Source: Paracoccaceae bacterium
Lineage (GTDB): Bacteria > Pseudomonadota > Alphaproteobacteria > Rhodobacterales > Rhodobacteraceae
Direction of reading: 5' to 3'
Assembly: GCA_020637675.1 (NCBI GenBank)
Contig: JACKKD010000003.1
Location: forward strand, 806,001 to 870,000
DNA length: 64,000 nucleotides
Both the position numbers and the translations under genes were made by a program. The notes beneath the pieces were generated by a model. That model was not told where the DNA came from. It did no database searches and was given only the letters and a program-made list of their open reading frames with translations. This document shows, in pieces, positions 34,853-43,430 of this stretch. How positions within the stretch are numbered: the first letter of the stretch is position 1; every line of letters begins with the position of its first letter.

Positions 34853-34924
34853 GGCAGCAGCATAGCAGAGGTCCTGCCGCGAGGGTAAGCCCGCCGGGTA
34901 AACTCGGTGTGTCGTGCCGCAGCG

Positions 34925-35572
34925 TCAGAGAGCGAGGAGGGCCGGCAGGTCTTCCATGCGGTGGAAGGGCCGGGCGCCCTCGGCGGCGAGCCGGGCGCCG
35001 TCGTCCCGGGGCGCGTAGCCGAGGCAGGTCATGCCGGCAGCGCGGGCGGCGCGGGCACCGGGCGGGCTGTCTTCCACGACGACGCAGGCGGCGGGCGGGG
35101 ACTTGAGCGCAGCGGCGGCGTGAAGGTAGAGGTCAGGCGCCGGTTTCGGGCGCGCGACATCGTGCCGGGAGAAGATGCGGCCCCGAAGCCGGACATGGAG
35201 CCCGGGATGCTGGCCGAGCGTGATCTGCATCTTGCGGTGGGGGCCGTTCGAGCCGACGGCATAGGGAATGCCGGCCGCGTCGAGGGCGTCGAGCACCCCG
35301 CTTATGCCGGGAACGAGCGGCGTGCCCTTCGCGAGTTCGGCGAACATCTCCTCGTAGACGCGATCCACCCAGTCGGGCGGAAGCGCGGCGCCGAGGCGGC
35401 GGGCTTCTTCGGCCACGCCGGCCATGGTGCCGCCGAGGAAGAGCGCATGGATCTCGCTGACGGCGAGGGAAAGCCCGTGTCGGCCGAGGCTCGCCGCGAT
35501 CACACGGTCGGTGATGGGTTCGCTGTCGACGAGAACGCCGTCGCAGTCGAAAAGGACGGCCGCCGGTCTCAC
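34925..35572 (-). CDS. HAD-superfamily hydrolase (phosphatase/mutase type)
   Basis: A 215-residue HAD protein with the nucleophile motif FDCDGVLVDSE (residues 8-18), motif II SNG in YAVGSNGPHRK, the Lys of motif III in RPKPAPDLYLHAA, and motif IV VVEDSPPGARAA. A helical cap between motifs I and II places it with beta-phosphoglucomutases and sugar or glycolate phosphatases; the substrate is unknown. It starts with GTG overlapping the rsmD stop (GTGA). Confidence 0.88.
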   Translation of the reverse strand: MRPAAVLFDCDGVLVDSEPITDRVIAASLGRHGLSLAVSEIHALFLGGTMAGVAEEARRLGAALPPDWVDRVYEEMFAELAKGTPLVPGISGVLDALDAAGIPYAVGSNGPHRKMQITLGQHPGLHVRLRGRIFSRHDVARPKPAPDLYLHAAAALKSPPAACVVVEDSPPGARAARAAGMTCLGYAPRDDGARLAAEGARPFHRMEDLPALLAL

Positions 35573-36132
35573 GCCGGTGCTTTCAGGAGGGTGATGATTG
35601 TGTCGCCGTAGCGGCGCTGGTCAAGAAGGGTGAAGCCTTCGGGCGGCAGGGGGGGCGTGCCCTCCTCCCACACGATCAGGGCGCCGGGGGCGAGCCAATG
35701 TCCCTCGGCGAGCGAGCCGAGCGCCGGTTCGCCTAGGCCCTTGCCATAGGGCGGGTCGAGGAAGACGAGGCTGTAGCCCGGCCCCCGGTTCGGGCCCATG
35801 CGGGTGGCGTCGCGGCGCCAGACATCGGTCGCGCCCATCGCCTGCATCTTCTCGATGTTGGCGCGCAGGAGCGCCCGCGCCGCGGTGCCGTCATCGACGA
35901 AGGCCACACGCGCGGCGCCGCGGCTGAGCGCTTCGAGCCCGAGCGCGCCGGTGCCGGCGAAGAGATCCAGCGCGCGCGCACCTTCGACCGGGTTGCCGTA
36001 CGGGCCGTTCATCAGGAGGTTGAAGATCGCCTCGCGCACCCGGTCGGAAGTGGGGCGCAGGTGCGCCGCAGCGTCGCCCGCGCCGACCTCGGCGAGTTTC
36101 AGCCCGCGCCGCGTGCCGCCGACGATCCTCAC
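35569..36132 (-). CDS. rsmD: 16S rRNA (guanine(966)-N(2))-methyltransferase
   Basis: RsmD methylates G966 of 16S rRNA during 30S assembly. The 187-residue product begins RIVGGTRRGLKL, as is usual for the family, followed by LRPTSDRVREAIFNLL, SAM motif ALDLFAGTGALGLEALSRGA and the catalytic FLDPPYG. The start is a GTG at 36132 that overlaps the stop of the upstream oxidoreductase gene (GTGA). Confidence 0.94.
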   Translation of the reverse strand: MRIVGGTRRGLKLAEVGAGDAAAHLRPTSDRVREAIFNLLMNGPYGNPVEGARALDLFAGTGALGLEALSRGAARVAFVDDGTAARALLRANIEKMQAMGATDVWRRDATRMGPNRGPGYSLVFLDPPYGKGLGEPALGSLAEGHWLAPGALIVWEEGTPPLPPEGFTLLDQRRYGDTIITLLKAPA

Positions 36133-37337
36133 CTGAGGAGCGCCTTGAGGTCGGCGGCGGGGTCGGCGATCAGCGTCGGGTCGGGCGAGCGGCCGGCCTC
36201 GATCAGGCGTTTGCCGATCATGTAGGCGCGCGCATCGTTCATCGCGTCGAGTGCAAGGAGCGTGGCGCCCCGGTAGTACCAGAAACTGACGGCGCCGCCT
36301 TCGCCCTCCCGGGTGACGATCCGGTCGTAGCCCGTGTTGAGACCCGCGATCTGGAGCTTCACGTCGTACTGGTCCGACCAGAACCAGGGCTTCGCCTGGT
36401 AGGGCGTGGCGGCGCCGAGGATGTTCGCCGCGACCGTGTCGGCCATGTCGATGGCGTTGCCGACGCTTTCGAGCCGGATGCGTGCGTCGCCCTGCGGGAA
36501 GGAGGCACAGTCGCCCGCGGCCCATACATGGGGCGCGGAGGTGCGGCCGAGTTCGTCGGTACGGATGCCGTTCTCGAGGGCGATGCCGGCGGCCTCGGCA
36601 AGTTCGGCGTTCGGCAGGATGCCGATGCCGACGATGACGAGGTCGGCCGGAATCTCGGTGCCGTCGACGAGGATCGCGCCCGTGACCGCGTCCTCGCCGG
36701 TCAACTGGGCAAGGCCAGTGCCTTCAAGGATGCGGACACCGTGGGCTTCGTGGAGCCGGCGGAAATAGTCGGCCGTCTCGGGCGAAGCGACGCGCTGCAG
36801 GATGCGCGGCGCGGCCTCGATCAGCGTCACCTGAAGCCCGAGCTTCGCCGCCACCGCCGCGGCTTCGAGCCCGATGTAGCCGCCGCCGACGATCAGCGCG
36901 CGGGCGCCCTTCCGGAAGCCCGGCGCCATATCGTCCACGTCCGCCAGCGTGCGGACGGTGAAGACGTTGGCCAGATCGCCGCCGATGGCCGCGGGAAGGC
37001 GGCGGGGGCGGGAGCCGGTGGTGAGCGCGAGTTCGTCGTAGGAAAGCGTCTCGCCGCCGGCAAGGCGGACGGTGCGTGCCCGTGTGTCGATCGCCTCCAC
37101 CGGCGTGCCGAGGCGGAGCGTCACGGCCTGTTCGTCCCAGAACGCCGGCGCGCGAAGGTAGAGCCGTTCGAGATCCATCTCGCCCAGGAGATAGGCCTTC
37201 GACAGCGGCGGGCGCTGGTAGGGGGGCTGCGGCTCTTCGCCGATCAGCGTGACGGGGCCCGCGTGGCCGAGCGCCCTGAGCTTCGCGGCGAGCGAGGCGC
37301 CTGCCTGGCCCGCGCCGACGATGACGATCCCGCCCAT
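36129..37337 (-). CDS. FAD/NAD(P)-dependent ferredoxin reductase-like oxidoreductase
   Basis: A 402-residue pyridine-nucleotide disulfide-type oxidoreductase without redox-active cysteines. It has an FAD motif at the start (IVIVGAGQAGASLAAKL), an NAD(P) motif in the middle (ALIVGGGYIGLEAAAVAAKL), PPYQRPPLSKAYL and WAAGDCASFP, and a C-terminal reductase domain with WFWSDQYDVKLQIAG. These mark ferredoxin/rubredoxin reductases of the BphA4 type. The electron acceptor is not nearby. ATG 37337 is set by GAGGGGAAG and the FAD motif. It heads the rsmD-HAD operon and is divergent from the peroxiredoxin gene. Confidence 0.9.
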   Translation of the reverse strand: MGGIVIVGAGQAGASLAAKLRALGHAGPVTLIGEEPQPPYQRPPLSKAYLLGEMDLERLYLRAPAFWDEQAVTLRLGTPVEAIDTRARTVRLAGGETLSYDELALTTGSRPRRLPAAIGGDLANVFTVRTLADVDDMAPGFRKGARALIVGGGYIGLEAAAVAAKLGLQVTLIEAAPRILQRVASPETADYFRRLHEAHGVRILEGTGLAQLTGEDAVTGAILVDGTEIPADLVIVGIGILPNAELAEAAGIALENGIRTDELGRTSAPHVWAAGDCASFPQGDARIRLESVGNAIDMADTVAANILGAATPYQAKPWFWSDQYDVKLQIAGLNTGYDRIVTREGEGGAVSFWYYRGATLLALDAMNDARAYMIGKRLIEAGRSPDPTLIADPAADLKALLR

Positions 37338-37416
37338 TACACTTCCCCTCTGGTGGCCCGCGCGGCGGACCCTATATCGTCGGGACCGGAAAACGCAACG
37401 AGTGAGGACTTTTGCG

Positions 37417-37902
37417 ATGGCGATCGAGAAGGGGCAGCGGCTGCCCGCCGCGACCATGCTGCGGATGGGGGAGAAGGGACCGGAGAAGGTCGATCTCGGT
37501 CAAAGGCTGAAGGGTCGCCGGGTGGTGTTCTTCGGCCTGCCGGGCGCCTATACCGGCACCTGCTCCACCGTGCATATGCCGAGCTTCATACGCACTGCCG
37601 AAAAGTTCCGCCAGAAGGGCGTGGACGAGATCATCTGCGTCGCCGTCAACGATCCCTTCGCGCTGAAGGCCTGGGGCGAGGCGACCGGGGCCGCGGCGGC
37701 CGGCATCACCCTGCTCGGCGACAGCGACGGGGCTTTCACCCGGACGCTCGGCATGGCCTTCGATGCCCCGGCCATCGGGCTTTTCGGCCGGTCGAATCGC
37801 TATGCGGCGATCGTCGACGACGGCGTGGTGACACATGTGCAGATCGACAAGCCCGGCGAGTGCAGCATCTCGACCGGCGAGGCGCTTCTGGAGGCCGTCT
37901 GA
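37417..37902 (+). CDS. Peroxiredoxin (Prx5 type)
   Basis: A 161-residue thiol peroxidase of the Prx5 group. The peroxidatic Cys lies in LPGAYTGTCSTVHMPSF (about residues 40-56), and a second Cys near the C-terminus in KPGECSIST could be the resolving residue. The family normally reads PGAFTPTCS; Tyr and Gly replace Phe and Pro here. AGGA lies 8 bases before ATG 37417. It is divergent from the FAD oxidoreductase, which might share a promoter region (79 bp). Confidence 0.92.
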   Translation: MAIEKGQRLPAATMLRMGEKGPEKVDLGQRLKGRRVVFFGLPGAYTGTCSTVHMPSFIRTAEKFRQKGVDEIICVAVNDPFALKAWGEATGAAAAGITLLGDSDGAFTRTLGMAFDAPAIGLFGRSNRYAAIVDDGVVTHVQIDKPGECSISTGEALLEAV

Positions 37903-37932
37903 GGCGGGGCGCGGCGCGGGGGGGGTGACCGC

Positions 37933-37956
37933 CGGCCGGAAGCTCGCTTCCGGCCG
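37933..37956. terminator. Stem-loop between convergent peroxiredoxin and phhB genes
   Basis: CGGCCGGAAGC and GCTTCCGGCCG are perfect 11-bp arms with a TC between them (the true loop will be larger). It lies between two convergent stop codons and probably ends transcription from both sides, although no T-run is present. Confidence 0.55.
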
Positions 37957-37961
37957 CAGCG

Positions 37962-38351
37962 TCAGTCCCGGTCGGGCCCGCCGTCGCGGGCATGGATCTC
38001 GCAGAGGCAGGTGACCGGCTCGCCGTGGTCGGTCTGCACCTCGGCCTCGCCCGCGATCCGGTCCATGCGGAGCGCGAGCGTGAGGTCGAGCGCGGAGAGT
38101 CCGCCGCAGTCGTGGGTGATCAACGTCGCGTCGACGGTGTTGTAGATATTGGTCCATTCCGGGTGGTGGTTCAGCTTCTCGGCGGCGAGGGCGACGCGCG
38201 ACATGAAGCCCCACGCTTCGGAAAAGCTCTTGAACTTCCATATCTTGCGGATCGCGTCGCGGCCCTCGGCGGCGCGCCAGCCGGTGGCGCCGAGCCGGCC
38301 GAGCGCGGCTTCGCGTTCGGGCCCCTGGGGCAGGCGTGCGGATTGGCTCAT
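37962..38351 (-). CDS. phhB: 4a-hydroxytetrahydrobiopterin dehydratase
   Basis: Pterin-4a-carbinolamine dehydratase recycles the cofactor of aromatic amino acid hydroxylases. The 129-residue product has the full family pattern: the [20 protein letters not shown] region, then [27 protein letters not shown]. About 25 extra residues follow the usual end. No phenylalanine hydroxylase is nearby; some bacterial homologues serve molybdopterin enzymes instead, so the physiological role is open. A strong AAGGAGG precedes ATG 38351. Confidence 0.92.
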   Translation of the reverse strand: MSQSARLPQGPEREAALGRLGATGWRAAEGRDAIRKIWKFKSFSEAWGFMSRVALAAEKLNHHPEWTNIYNTVDATLITHDCGGLSALDLTLALRMDRIAGEAEVQTDHGEPVTCLCEIHARDGGPDRD

Positions 38352-38370
38352 GGCTTTCCTCCTTCGGGTC

Positions 38371-38988
38371 TCAGCCCGCCTTGGGCGGCATCGCGGCGTT
38401 GTCGGCGTCGTTGGCGCGCTGGAGCGCGGGGCGGGCGCTGATTCGGTCCCAGTAGGCCTGGAGCGCGGGGCGCGGCTCGATCGTGCCGAACCTCAGCCCC
38501 CAGCCGATCTGCGACCCGGTGGCCACATCGGCCGCCGAGAAGCTCTCTCCCGCGAGGTAGGGGGTGCGGGCAAGCTGGGTTTCGAGCGCGTCGAGCGTGG
38601 TCGCAAGCGCCCCGAAGCCGACCATCCCGCGCCGCTCCTCCGGCACCTCGACGGCGAGCGCCTTCATGATGACCGTGGCCTCGAAGGGACCGGCGCCGAA
38701 GAAGAGCCAGCGATAGTAGGCGGAACGGTCTTCGGGCGCGAGTCCGGCCTCGGGAAAGGCGTCGGCGAGATAGGCACAGATCGCGGCGTATTCCGTGACG
38801 ACGCGGGTTCCGTGGACAAGCGCCGGGACCTTCCCCATCGGGTTGATCGCGAGGTATTCCGGGGCCTTCATCGGCGCGCCGTAGTCGAGATAGCGCACCT
38901 CGTAGGGCTGGCCGATCTCTTCCAGCATCCAGCGCGCGATGCGGCCGCGCGACATCGGGTTGGAATAGAGAATGAGCGAGTCGGTCAT
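38371..38988 (-). CDS. Glutathione S-transferase
   Basis: A 205-residue GST with a thioredoxin-like N-terminal domain ([29 protein letters not shown], and the glutathione-contacting [15 protein letters not shown]) and an all-helical C-terminal domain containing the FSAADV N-capping motif. The Ser/Asn near residue 9 in the YSNPMSR segment may activate glutathione. Substrate unknown. GGGAGG precedes the start. It lies between the FemAB-like and pterin dehydratase genes in a minus-strand cluster. Confidence 0.9.
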   Translation of the reverse strand: MTDSLILYSNPMSRGRIARWMLEEIGQPYEVRYLDYGAPMKAPEYLAINPMGKVPALVHGTRVVTEYAAICAYLADAFPEAGLAPEDRSAYYRWLFFGAGPFEATVIMKALAVEVPEERRGMVGFGALATTLDALETQLARTPYLAGESFSAADVATGSQIGWGLRFGTIEPRPALQAYWDRISARPALQRANDADNAAMPPKAG

Positions 38989-39081
38989 TCGGGCCTCCCT
39001 GTCCTGGCGGCGATTGTCCGGGGCGTGGTGGCGAGTTTCAATGCCTGCCGTGGAAGTATTTGCGCCGGGATGCGCCGGCAG

Positions 39082-40263
39082 TCAGTCCTGCCGGTCGCCG
39101 CGCCGGAAGGGGCCGTAGTCGGTCAGGACCTCGATCTCCTGCCCCACGGCCTGCGCCTCGGCATCGAGGAAGCGGGCGACGGCAGCCCGGAAAGAGGCGT
39201 CGGCGATCCAGTGGAGCGAATGGGTCTCGACCGGAAGGTAGCCGCGCGCGAGCTTGTGTTCGCCCTGCGCGCCGGCCTCGACCCGGGCGAGACCCCGGGC
39301 GATGGCGAAGTCGACGGCCTGATAGTAGCAGCATTCGAAATGGAGAAACGGGTGATCCTCGACGGCGCCCCAGTAGCGGCCGAAAAGCGCATCGCGGCCG
39401 ATGAAGTTGAGCGCCCCCGCGACCGGGCGTCCGCCGCGCTCGGCCAGCACCAGAAGGACATCGTCGCGCATCGCGGCCTGGATTTCGTCGAAAAAGGCGC
39501 GGGTGAGGTAGGGCCTGCCCCATTTGCGGCTGCCGGTGTCCTGGTAGAAGGCCCAGAAGGCATCCCAGTGACCGGGCAAAAGCGCATCGCCGGTGAGCCT
39601 TCGGATGCTGCCGCCGAAGGCCGCCGCGGTGGCGCGTTCCTTGCGGATCGCCTTCCGCTTGCGCGAGGCGAGGGCCGCGAGGAAGCCGTCGAAGTCGGCG
39701 TAGCCGTCGTTCTGCCAGTGGAACTGCTGGCTTTTCCTGCGGAGAAAGCCCTGGGCGGCGCCCGCCTCGGCCTCCTCGGCGGTGCAGAAGGTGACATGGG
39801 CAGAGGAGAGGCGGTTGTCGGCGGCGATCTGCACCATCGCGCGGATCAGCGCGGCGCGGCCCGGACCCTCCCAGCCAGGTTTCGTCAGGAAGCGCCGGCC
39901 GGTCACCGGCGTGAAGGGTACGGCCGCCTGGAGCTTCGGGTAGTAGCGCCCGCCGGCGCGCTCGAATGCGTCGGCCCAGTTCCAGTCGAAGATGTATTCG
40001 CCCTGGCTGTGGCTCTTCGCATAAAGCGGCATGACGGCGACCGGGGTGCCCGCCGCCCGGACGACGAGCGGGTGCGGCTGCCAGCCGGTGCCCCTCCCGA
40101 CAGAGCCGGAGCGTTCGAGGGCGGAGAGGAAGCGGTGCGTGGTGAAAGGGTCGAAGGGCCGCCCGCCCGCCGCCGCCTCGGGGCAGGCGCAGGCGTCCCA
40201 GTCGGCCGCGGCGATCTCGCCGACGCCGGAATGGGCGGTCACTTCGAGGGCGATGTCGTCCAT
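39082..40263 (-). CDS. FemAB-like GNAT-fold protein (PF04339 type)
   Basis: A 393-residue protein of the so-called peptidogalycan biosynthesis/recognition family, with tandem GNAT folds related to FemAB peptidyltransferases. The conserved blocks are visible: DPFTTHRFLSALE near the N-terminus, GEYIFDWNWADAFERAG, KLQAAVPFTPVTGRRFL, FHWQNDGYADFDGFLAALASRKRK and EGAQGEHKLARGY-like near the end (here VEAGAQGEHKLARGY). Cell-wall or aminoacyl-tRNA-dependent modification is inferred only from the fold. CAGGAG precedes ATG 40263. It lies 46 bp after the GDPD gene. Confidence 0.87.
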   Translation of the reverse strand: MDDIALEVTAHSGVGEIAAADWDACACPEAAAGGRPFDPFTTHRFLSALERSGSVGRGTGWQPHPLVVRAAGTPVAVMPLYAKSHSQGEYIFDWNWADAFERAGGRYYPKLQAAVPFTPVTGRRFLTKPGWEGPGRAALIRAMVQIAADNRLSSAHVTFCTAEEAEAGAAQGFLRRKSQQFHWQNDGYADFDGFLAALASRKRKAIRKERATAAAFGGSIRRLTGDALLPGHWDAFWAFYQDTGSRKWGRPYLTRAFFDEIQAAMRDDVLLVLAERGGRPVAGALNFIGRDALFGRYWGAVEDHPFLHFECCYYQAVDFAIARGLARVEAGAQGEHKLARGYLPVETHSLHWIADASFRAAVARFLDAEAQAVGQEIEVLTDYGPFRRGDRQD

Positions 40264-40309
40264 GGCGCGGGCTCCTGCCAGCCCGAAGTGGGGCGCGTCG
40301 CCGGGGGCG

Positions 40310-41122
40310 TCAAGCCGGGATCGTGGCGGCATAGCCCTCGAAGGTCACGTTGTCGGCAACGCGGCGGGCCTCCGCCTCGGCACCGGGCGAACGGATCGTC
40401 CAGCAGAGGACGGCCGCCCCCCGCGCCTTGAGGTCGGCCACGCGCGGGCGAGCGAGGTCGGCGGCCTCGTGACTGAGGAAGCTTGCCCCCACGGCGTCAT
40501 AGTCGGGAATCTCGCGGAGCCGGTCGCGGACGCGGGGCGTCAGCAGCGGCCAGTCTTCGGCCGCGTAGGCGGAGGTCGTGAGCCCGCGCGGGATCGCCGG
40601 CGCCGCCTCGGCGAGGGCGGCGACGGAATGCGGATTGAAGGACATGACCGCCACGGGCCCGGCGTAGCCCCGGAGCGTCCCGGCGACCGCGCCTTCCAGG
40701 GGGCCGACGCCGGGACCCATGTCGCCGTCCTGGTCCTTGATCTCGATGAGAAGCGGCACGCGGCCGGCGACGAGCGCCAGCATCTCGGCCAGGGTCGGGA
40801 TGCCGTCGTCGCCATCGAGGAGTCGAAGCGCCCGGAGTTTCGCGGCGCTGAGTCCGCGGATGCGTCCGGGAACGCCGGTGAGCCGCCGCAGGTCGTAGTC
40901 GTGAAAGACCATCGGCACGCCATCGGCCGAGGGCTGGATGTCGCACTCGATCCCGTAGCCCGCGGCGATGGCGGCACGGAAGGCGGCAGGCGAGTTCTCC
41001 GGCCGCCCCGCCTTGCGGTCGTGGAGCGCCCGGTGCGCGATGGGCGTGCGGAGGAAGGACGCCGGCAGCGGTACGTTGTTGGGGGGCACGCTGCGGGGAG
41101 GCACGCTGTGGAGGCCCGGCAT
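40310..41122 (-). CDS. Glycerophosphodiester phosphodiesterase
   Basis: A 270-residue GDPD enzyme that hydrolyses glycerophosphodiesters to glycerol-3-phosphate and an alcohol. The active-site pattern is clear: IAHRAL (about residues 28-33), ENSPAAFRAA, ECDIQPSADGVPMVFHDYDL with the second catalytic His, and LLIEIKD. There is no signal peptide, so it acts in the cytoplasm. Its ATG shares one base with the RidA stop (TGATG-type overlap). The first codons lie in a 15-bp triple repeat giving a Val-Pro-Pro-rich N-terminus not usual for the family. Confidence 0.92.
   Translation of the reverse strand: MPGLHSVPPRSVPPNNVPLPASFLRTPIAHRALHDRKAGRPENSPAAFRAAIAAGYGIECDIQPSADGVPMVFHDYDLRRLTGVPGRIRGLSAAKLRALRLLDGDDGIPTLAEMLALVAGRVPLLIEIKDQDGDMGPGVGPLEGAVAGTLRGYAGPVAVMSFNPHSVAALAEAAPAIPRGLTTSAYAAEDWPLLTPRVRDRLREIPDYDAVGASFLSHEAADLARPRVADLKARGAAVLCWTIRSPGAEAEARRVADNVTFEGYAATIPA
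41070..41114 (-). repeat. Three imperfect 15-bp tandem repeats
   Basis: Units at 41070-41084, 41085-41099 and 41100-41114 follow the plus-strand pattern GGYACGYTGYGGGG with few differences. Being multiples of three, they add five-residue units (roughly SVPPR, SVPPN, NVPLP) to the N-terminus of the GDPD protein. Confidence 0.7.
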
Positions 41123-41586
41123 CAGGCGACCTGGAAGACGGCCTCGATCTCCACCGCGACGCCGAGCGGCAGGGCGGGGGCCGAGACCGCGGCGCGGGCG
41201 TGGCGCCCGGCTTCGCCGAAGACCGCGACCATGAGGTCGGAGCAGCCGTTGATCACCTTCGGCTGGTCGGTGAAGTCGGGCGTGGAGTTCACGAAGCCGC
41301 CCAGCTTCACCACCCGCACCAGCCGGTCGAGATCGCCGCCGAGGGCCGCGCGTGCCTGGGCAAGGAGGCTGAGACCGCAGCGCCGCGCCGCCTCGGCGCC
41401 CTCGGCCACGTCCATCGTCTCGCCGAGCCGGCCCTTGATGAGGCCGGCGGGGCCTTGCGAAATCTGCCCCGAGACGAAGAGGAGGTCGCCCGTACGGACA
41501 AAGGGCACGTAGTTCGCCGCCGGCGCGGGGGCGTCGGGGAGCGTGAGCCCGAGCTCGCTCAGACGGGCGTCGATGGTTCCGGCCAT
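41122..41586 (-). CDS. RidA family protein
   Basis: A 154-residue member of the RidA/YjgF family, whose archetype hydrolyses reactive 2-aminoacrylate and other enamines. The motifs NYVPFVRTGDLLFVSGQI, the middle CGLSLLAQARAALG and the C-terminal ALPLGVAVEIEAVF are present. The catalytic Arg position of canonical RidA (near the ARAAVSAPALP segment) is in a modified context, so it may be a divergent subgroup. GAGGAGG precedes ATG 41586. It heads the RidA-GDPD-FemAB-GST-phhB cluster. Confidence 0.88.
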   Translation of the reverse strand: MAGTIDARLSELGLTLPDAPAPAANYVPFVRTGDLLFVSGQISQGPAGLIKGRLGETMDVAEGAEAARRCGLSLLAQARAALGGDLDRLVRVVKLGGFVNSTPDFTDQPKVINGCSDLMVAVFGEAGRHARAAVSAPALPLGVAVEIEAVFQVA

Positions 41587-41674
41587 GGGGTCCTCCTCTG
41601 CGCCCTCGATGGCGCGAATCCGTTTCGGCCGGCAGGTTAGCGGCGCAGCGAGCGTGGCGGAAGGGCGCGCGGAC

Positions 41675-42151
41675 TCAGAGAGCCAGAAGCAATCGCGGCA
41701 GGGTGTAGCCGGCGACGCAGTCGCAGGCGACCTCGCCCGCGGGACTTGCACCCATGCGGCGGAAGAAACCCGCGGCGGCCGGGTCGCTGTCGATGACGAG
41801 GGTCCGGGCGCCGGCCTCGCGCGCTATCCGCACGGCTTCGGCGAAAAGCGCGCGCCCGATTCCGGTGCGGAGCGCCTGCGGTTCGACAAAGAGCTTGTTC
41901 AGCATCGCACTTTCGCCCTGTACGGTCAGCTGCAGGACGCCCATGGCATGGCCGCGCCGGGTCGCCACCGCGACATGTGAGGTCGCGGTATCCTCAGGAC
42001 GCAGGATGAGTCTCGGGCGGCAGGCCGCGAGAAAATCCGCATCATAGCCCCAGACCGCCTTCGACCTGAGGCACAGGATCGACAGTTCCGCAAGTTCCCC
42101 GGTTCGGGCGGGGCGGATCGTGATCGGGGTGTCAGCTTTCCCGGAAGGCAC
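41675..42151 (-). CDS. GNAT family N-acetyltransferase
   Basis: A GNAT acetyltransferase of about 158 residues: ITIRPARTGELAEL at the start, the acetyl-CoA-binding LFVEPQALRTGIGRALFAEA (about residues 90-109), and LVIDSDPAAAGFFRRMGA near the end. The substrate is unknown. The only reasonable start is GTG 42151, which makes it overlap the 3' end of the type I secretion adaptor gene by 20 bp, so translation is probably coupled. Confidence 0.82.
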   Translation of the reverse strand: MPSGKADTPITIRPARTGELAELSILCLRSKAVWGYDADFLAACRPRLILRPEDTATSHVAVATRRGHAMGVLQLTVQGESAMLNKLFVEPQALRTGIGRALFAEAVRIAREAGARTLVIDSDPAAAGFFRRMGASPAGEVACDCVAGYTLPRLLLAL

Positions 42152-43430
42152 GGTTGAAATACTCCGCAAGCGGCTTGACGAGATAGGCCAGCGGCGTGCG
42201 TTCGCCAGTGCGTATGAACACCTCGACGGGCATCCCCGGAATGATGGCATGTCCGGCAAGTTTCGCAAGCTCGCCCGGCTCCAGCGTCACCTCCGCGCGG
42301 TAATACGCCGATCTGCTCGCCTCGTCGGTCAGGGCGTCGGCCGAGATGCGGGCGACCTGGCCGAAAAGTTCGGGCGTGGTGCGGCTGTCGAGCGCGGCAA
42401 ATCGCAGCGTCACCTCCTGGCCCACGCGAACCTCGTCGACATGGACAGGCGAGACCCGCGCCGCGATGATGAGCGGGCGGTCCTGCGGGATCAGGTAGAG
42501 GACCGGGTCGGCGGCGCGAATCACCGAGCGGGGCGTCGTCACCTGTAGCGCATGAACCACGCCCGAAACCGGCGCCCGGATCTCCAGCCGGTCGATCTGC
42601 TCGGAAAGCGTCCGGCGACGCTCGGCGAGTTCGAGCTCGCGGTAGCCGAGATCCCGGAGCTGGGTGTTGGCCTCCTCCCTCCTCGTGCTGCCGCGCTTGA
42701 GGATCTCGATGTCGATCTCGGTGATCTTGCCCTCGGCCTCGGCGCGGGTCGCGTCGAGTTCCCCAGCGACCCCTTCGAGCCGCGCCTTCTCGCGCTCGAG
42801 TGCGAGGACGCGGCCCGCCTGCGTGAGCCCCTTGGCGAGAAGCCCGGTCAGGTCGGCGAGTTCCTTGCCGATGAGCACGAGCTGGCTGTCGGTTGCAGCG
42901 CGCTGGGCGGCAATGCCGGCGATCTGGCTCGCGATCTGGGCACCGCGACGCCGGAGCTGGTCGATCTCGTTCGCCTGGGTCTCGGTCCGGGCGGCGAAGA
43001 GCCGCTCCTGTCCGGTCATCAGCGCGGCGATCGTGGGCCGGCCCTCGGCGAAGCGGACGAGTTCCTCGGGGAAAGTCACGGCAGGGGCATCGTCGCGTTC
43101 GGCCTCGAGCCGGCCGCGACGGGCAAGGATCTCGAAGAACTGGCCTTCGACGATGGCGAGTTCGGATTTGAGAAGCGTCCCGTCGAGCCGGAGGAGGGGC
43201 GTGCCCGCCGCGACGAGGTCGCCGTCCTTCACGAGGATATCGTCCACCACGCCGCCGTCGGGATGCTGCACGACCTGGCGGTTCTGCTCCACCTCCACCT
43301 GGCCGCCGGCGACGACGGCCCCGGCGATCCGGCTGGTGGCCGACCAGAGGCCGAAGCCGCCGAGAAGGAGGGCAAGTGCGACAAGGCCTAGAAGGATCGA
43401 GCCCCGCGCCGAAGGCACCCTTGAAGTCAT
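42132..43430 (-). CDS. Type I secretion periplasmic adaptor (PrtE/HlyD type)
   Basis: A 432-residue HlyD-family adaptor. One membrane helix (about residues 10-30) is followed by a lipoyl half (GQVEVEQNRQVVQHPDGGVVDDILVKDG), a long coiled coil (about 85-280), the second lipoyl half (LEIRAPVSGVVHALQV) and a beta-barrel domain ending in an RTX-adaptor-like PGMPVEVFIRTGERTPLAYL. This pattern is that of PrtE/AprE adaptors for RTX proteins. Its ATG overlaps the ATPase stop (ATGA). No outer-membrane TolC-like gene or RTX substrate is in the window. Confidence 0.92.
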   Translation of the reverse strand: MTSRVPSARGSILLGLVALALLLGGFGLWSATSRIAGAVVAGGQVEVEQNRQVVQHPDGGVVDDILVKDGDLVAAGTPLLRLDGTLLKSELAIVEGQFFEILARRGRLEAERDDAPAVTFPEELVRFAEGRPTIAALMTGQERLFAARTETQANEIDQLRRRGAQIASQIAGIAAQRAATDSQLVLIGKELADLTGLLAKGLTQAGRVLALEREKARLEGVAGELDATRAEAEGKITEIDIEILKRGSTRREEANTQLRDLGYRELELAERRRTLSEQIDRLEIRAPVSGVVHALQVTTPRSVIRAADPVLYLIPQDRPLIIAARVSPVHVDEVRVGQEVTLRFAALDSRTTPELFGQVARISADALTDEASRSAYYRAEVTLEPGELAKLAGHAIIPGMPVEVFIRTGERTPLAYLVKPLAEYFNRAFRES

